A stretch of DNA of 14,775 bases from Methylococcaceae bacterium NSM2-1. Lineage in GTDB: Bacteria > Pseudomonadota > Gammaproteobacteria > Methylococcales > Methylomonadaceae. This document shows, piece by piece, positions 13,593 through 14,775 of this stretch. Location: NCBI GenBank assembly GCA_002256705.1, contig NQJI01000007.1, positions 1-14,775 of the forward strand, given 5' to 3'. The position numbers were made by a program, and so were the translations under genes. The notes beneath the pieces are model-generated. The model was not told the origin of the DNA and made no database searches. It saw only the letters and a program-made list of their open reading frames with translations. Position 1 is the stretch's first letter; each line of letters begins with the position of its first letter.

Positions 13593-13874
13593 TTGATGTT
13601 TCGTGGGAACATTCATAATGGTTTTCTCTTCTCAAAAGATTATGAATACCGCTGTATTTGCCGTAAAACTCCGGGTGGAAGTCTGGTGCTAAAGCCTTGC
13701 AGGTACTCATGGAAAAAGTGGGGGTAATCAGTTTTGCAGTTTTATATTCGGACGGATTTCGTGTTTGAAGTGAAAGTAATTGAGAATTTAGCTCAGGAGA
13801 TTTCCAGAAAACTTAAATGAAGGCTATAGAACACCGTAAAATAATGATATTAAAAATTACTTGTAAGCAGAGTT
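13593..13874. other. Intergenic region between the divergent exporter operon and the radical SAM gene
   Basis: No gene can be supported here. Short frames exist, for example a 43-codon one on the plus strand from ATG 13596 to the stop at 13725-13727 and an about 80-codon stop-to-stop frame on the minus strand across 13580-13815. None has a ribosome binding site or a recognisable domain. A weak promoter-like pair for the radical SAM gene is TTAAAT (13813-13818), an 18-bp spacer and TAAAAT (13837-13842). Confidence 0.4.
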
Positions 13875-14729
13875 ATGGCGGCGAAATTAACAACAATTAA
13901 TCATCGTTCCGATATTGTCGGATTAAAATATGTTTATCCGGTTATTTCCAGGCGCATGGGTGGTTTGTCCATAGGTATAAATTTCAATACCAATAATGCG
14001 TGCAATTGGCGTTGTATTTATTGCCAGGTACCTGATTTAAAAATAGGCGCTGCACCGGACCTGGATTTTAAGCTATTGGAAGATGAGTTAAGATTTTTTC
14101 TTGATGATGTGCTCAATGGCGATTTCTATGAACGTTTTCAGGTTGATGAAGATAAGCGGGTGATTAAAGATATTGCTATTGCAGGCAATGGTGAGCCCAC
14201 TAGCTTAAAAGAATTTGCCAGGGCAGTAGAACTGATTGGGAAAATAGCAACAGAGGCAGGGGTTTTTCCACACAGTAATTATGTGTTAATTACCAATGGG
14301 AGTTTGGTGCATCAAACTAAAGTTCAGGCCGGCTTGAAGATATTAAGGTCTTATGGTGGAGAAGTCTGGTTTAAGCTGGATAGTGCTACAGAAGAAGGCA
14401 GGGCTTTGATTAACAATTCCGGGCAAAGCTGCAAGGCCAGTGTGGAAAACCTGTTGCTTTCGGCAAGGCTGTGTATGACAAAGCTTCAGACATGTTTGTT
14501 TGATTATGATAAGCAAGGCTTGACTGACAAGGAAAGGCTAGCCTATCTTGATTTGTTGAGGAGTATTAAAAAAAGTGGCTGTAACTTGCAGCATGTGATG
14601 TTGTATACCATTGCAAGACCTTCACTGCAACCCGAAGCGGTGCAGTTGGCACCTTTGTCAGTTGAAACATTAAATGCATTTGCCAATGAAATTCGGCTTT
14701 TGGGTTTTGATGTAACCGTGAGTGTTTGA
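13875..14729 (+). CDS. Radical SAM enzyme of unknown specificity (COG0731-like)
   Basis: The 284-residue protein carries the radical SAM cluster motif as Cys43-x3-Cys47-x2-Cys50 within NNACNWRCIYCQV, which would bind a 4Fe-4S cluster and S-adenosylmethionine. A GNGEPT motif (104-109) matches the glycine-rich SAM-binding strand of the family. Other regular stretches are NYVLITNGSLV (about 131-141) and GGEVWFKLDSATEEG. The N-terminal RSDIVGLKYVYPVISRRMGGLSIGINFN looks conserved in a subgroup related to COG0731 Fe-S oxidoreductases, from memory. No auxiliary cluster motif (a second CxxC group) is obvious and there is no SPASM domain. It stands alone, divergent from the exporter operon, so context gives no substrate. 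ATG 13875 is the only reasonable start (GCAGAG upstream is a weak ribosome binding site). Confidence 0.85.
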   Translation: MAAKLTTINHRSDIVGLKYVYPVISRRMGGLSIGINFNTNNACNWRCIYCQVPDLKIGAAPDLDFKLLEDELRFFLDDVLNGDFYERFQVDEDKRVIKDIAIAGNGEPTSLKEFARAVELIGKIATEAGVFPHSNYVLITNGSLVHQTKVQAGLKILRSYGGEVWFKLDSATEEGRALINNSGQSCKASVENLLLSARLCMTKLQTCLFDYDKQGLTDKERLAYLDLLRSIKKSGCNLQHVMLYTIARPSLQPEAVQLAPLSVETLNAFANEIRLLGFDVTVSV

Positions 14730-14755
14730 TTGTGAACCTGTTTCGAAAATTTTAG

Positions 14756-14775
14756 CTTGTTATGTGGGCAACAAG
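14756..14775 (+). terminator. Possible hairpin after the radical SAM gene, cut by the window end
   Basis: CTTGTT (14756-14761) and AACAAG (14770-14775) form a 6-bp stem with an 8-nt loop, 27 bases after the stop codon. The window ends at the 3' arm, so a following T-run cannot be judged. Confidence 0.3.

Noticed and set aside
13596..13727. 43-codon plus-strand frame (starting MFRGNIHNG)
   Set aside because: No ribosome binding site, atypical composition, no family resemblance, and it begins within the divergent promoter region.
13663..13735. Cyclic-di-GMP (GEMM-I) riboswitch
   Set aside because: Only isolated consensus pieces are present. The GAAA tetraloop stem and the GACGCAAAGCC core do not match well and no convincing P1 helix forms.

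Overview
The window looks like a chromosomal segment of a gammaproteobacterium of moderate GC. The evidence is the FeoA-FeoB-FeoC order with a small FeoC, an RhlE-type DEAD-box helicase, an MtgA-type monofunctional transglycosylase, QueG, and a tRNA gene with encoded CCA. Methylococcales (type I methanotrophs) is my best guess at the order, but this rests on general impression and not on a diagnostic gene.

Layout from left to right. Positions 1-408 are a leader with hairpins, then an extended -10 promoter and a good Fur box in front of the feoABC ferrous iron uptake operon (409-3210). A 147-bp element with 18-bp terminal inverted repeats sits at the feoC stop codon, flanked by a 7-bp direct repeat. 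Next come tRNA-Arg(CCU) (3532-3608), rhlE (3818-5077), a second copy of the same palindromic repeat core (5138-5231) and queG (5359-6447). Convergent with queG is a gene on the minus strand for a multi-pass membrane protein of unknown function (6596-7324). Upstream of it lies a remnant of a REP-associated tyrosine transposase (RAYT) bracketed by an 11-bp GC-rich inverted repeat. mtgA (7659-8384, minus) follows.

The right half is a tight minus-strand operon read from about 13550 down to 8494. It encodes a CecR-like TetR regulator, a DevC-type ABC permease, a DevA-type ATPase, an HlyD/DevB-type membrane fusion protein and a NodT-type outer-membrane lipoprotein. Together these form a complete self-regulated tripartite ABC exporter of unknown substrate. 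A -35/-10 pair with a palindrome just downstream of the -10 box lies in front of the regulator gene. A divergent stand-alone radical SAM gene (13875-14729) closes the window.

Most genes are housekeeping or well-known families. The most notable items are the small mobile or repeat elements (MITE-like insertion at the feoC stop, RAYT scar, heptamer tandem repeat before the fusion-protein gene), the exporter operon with its probable operator, and two genes without an assigned function (the MCFSA membrane protein and the radical SAM enzyme).
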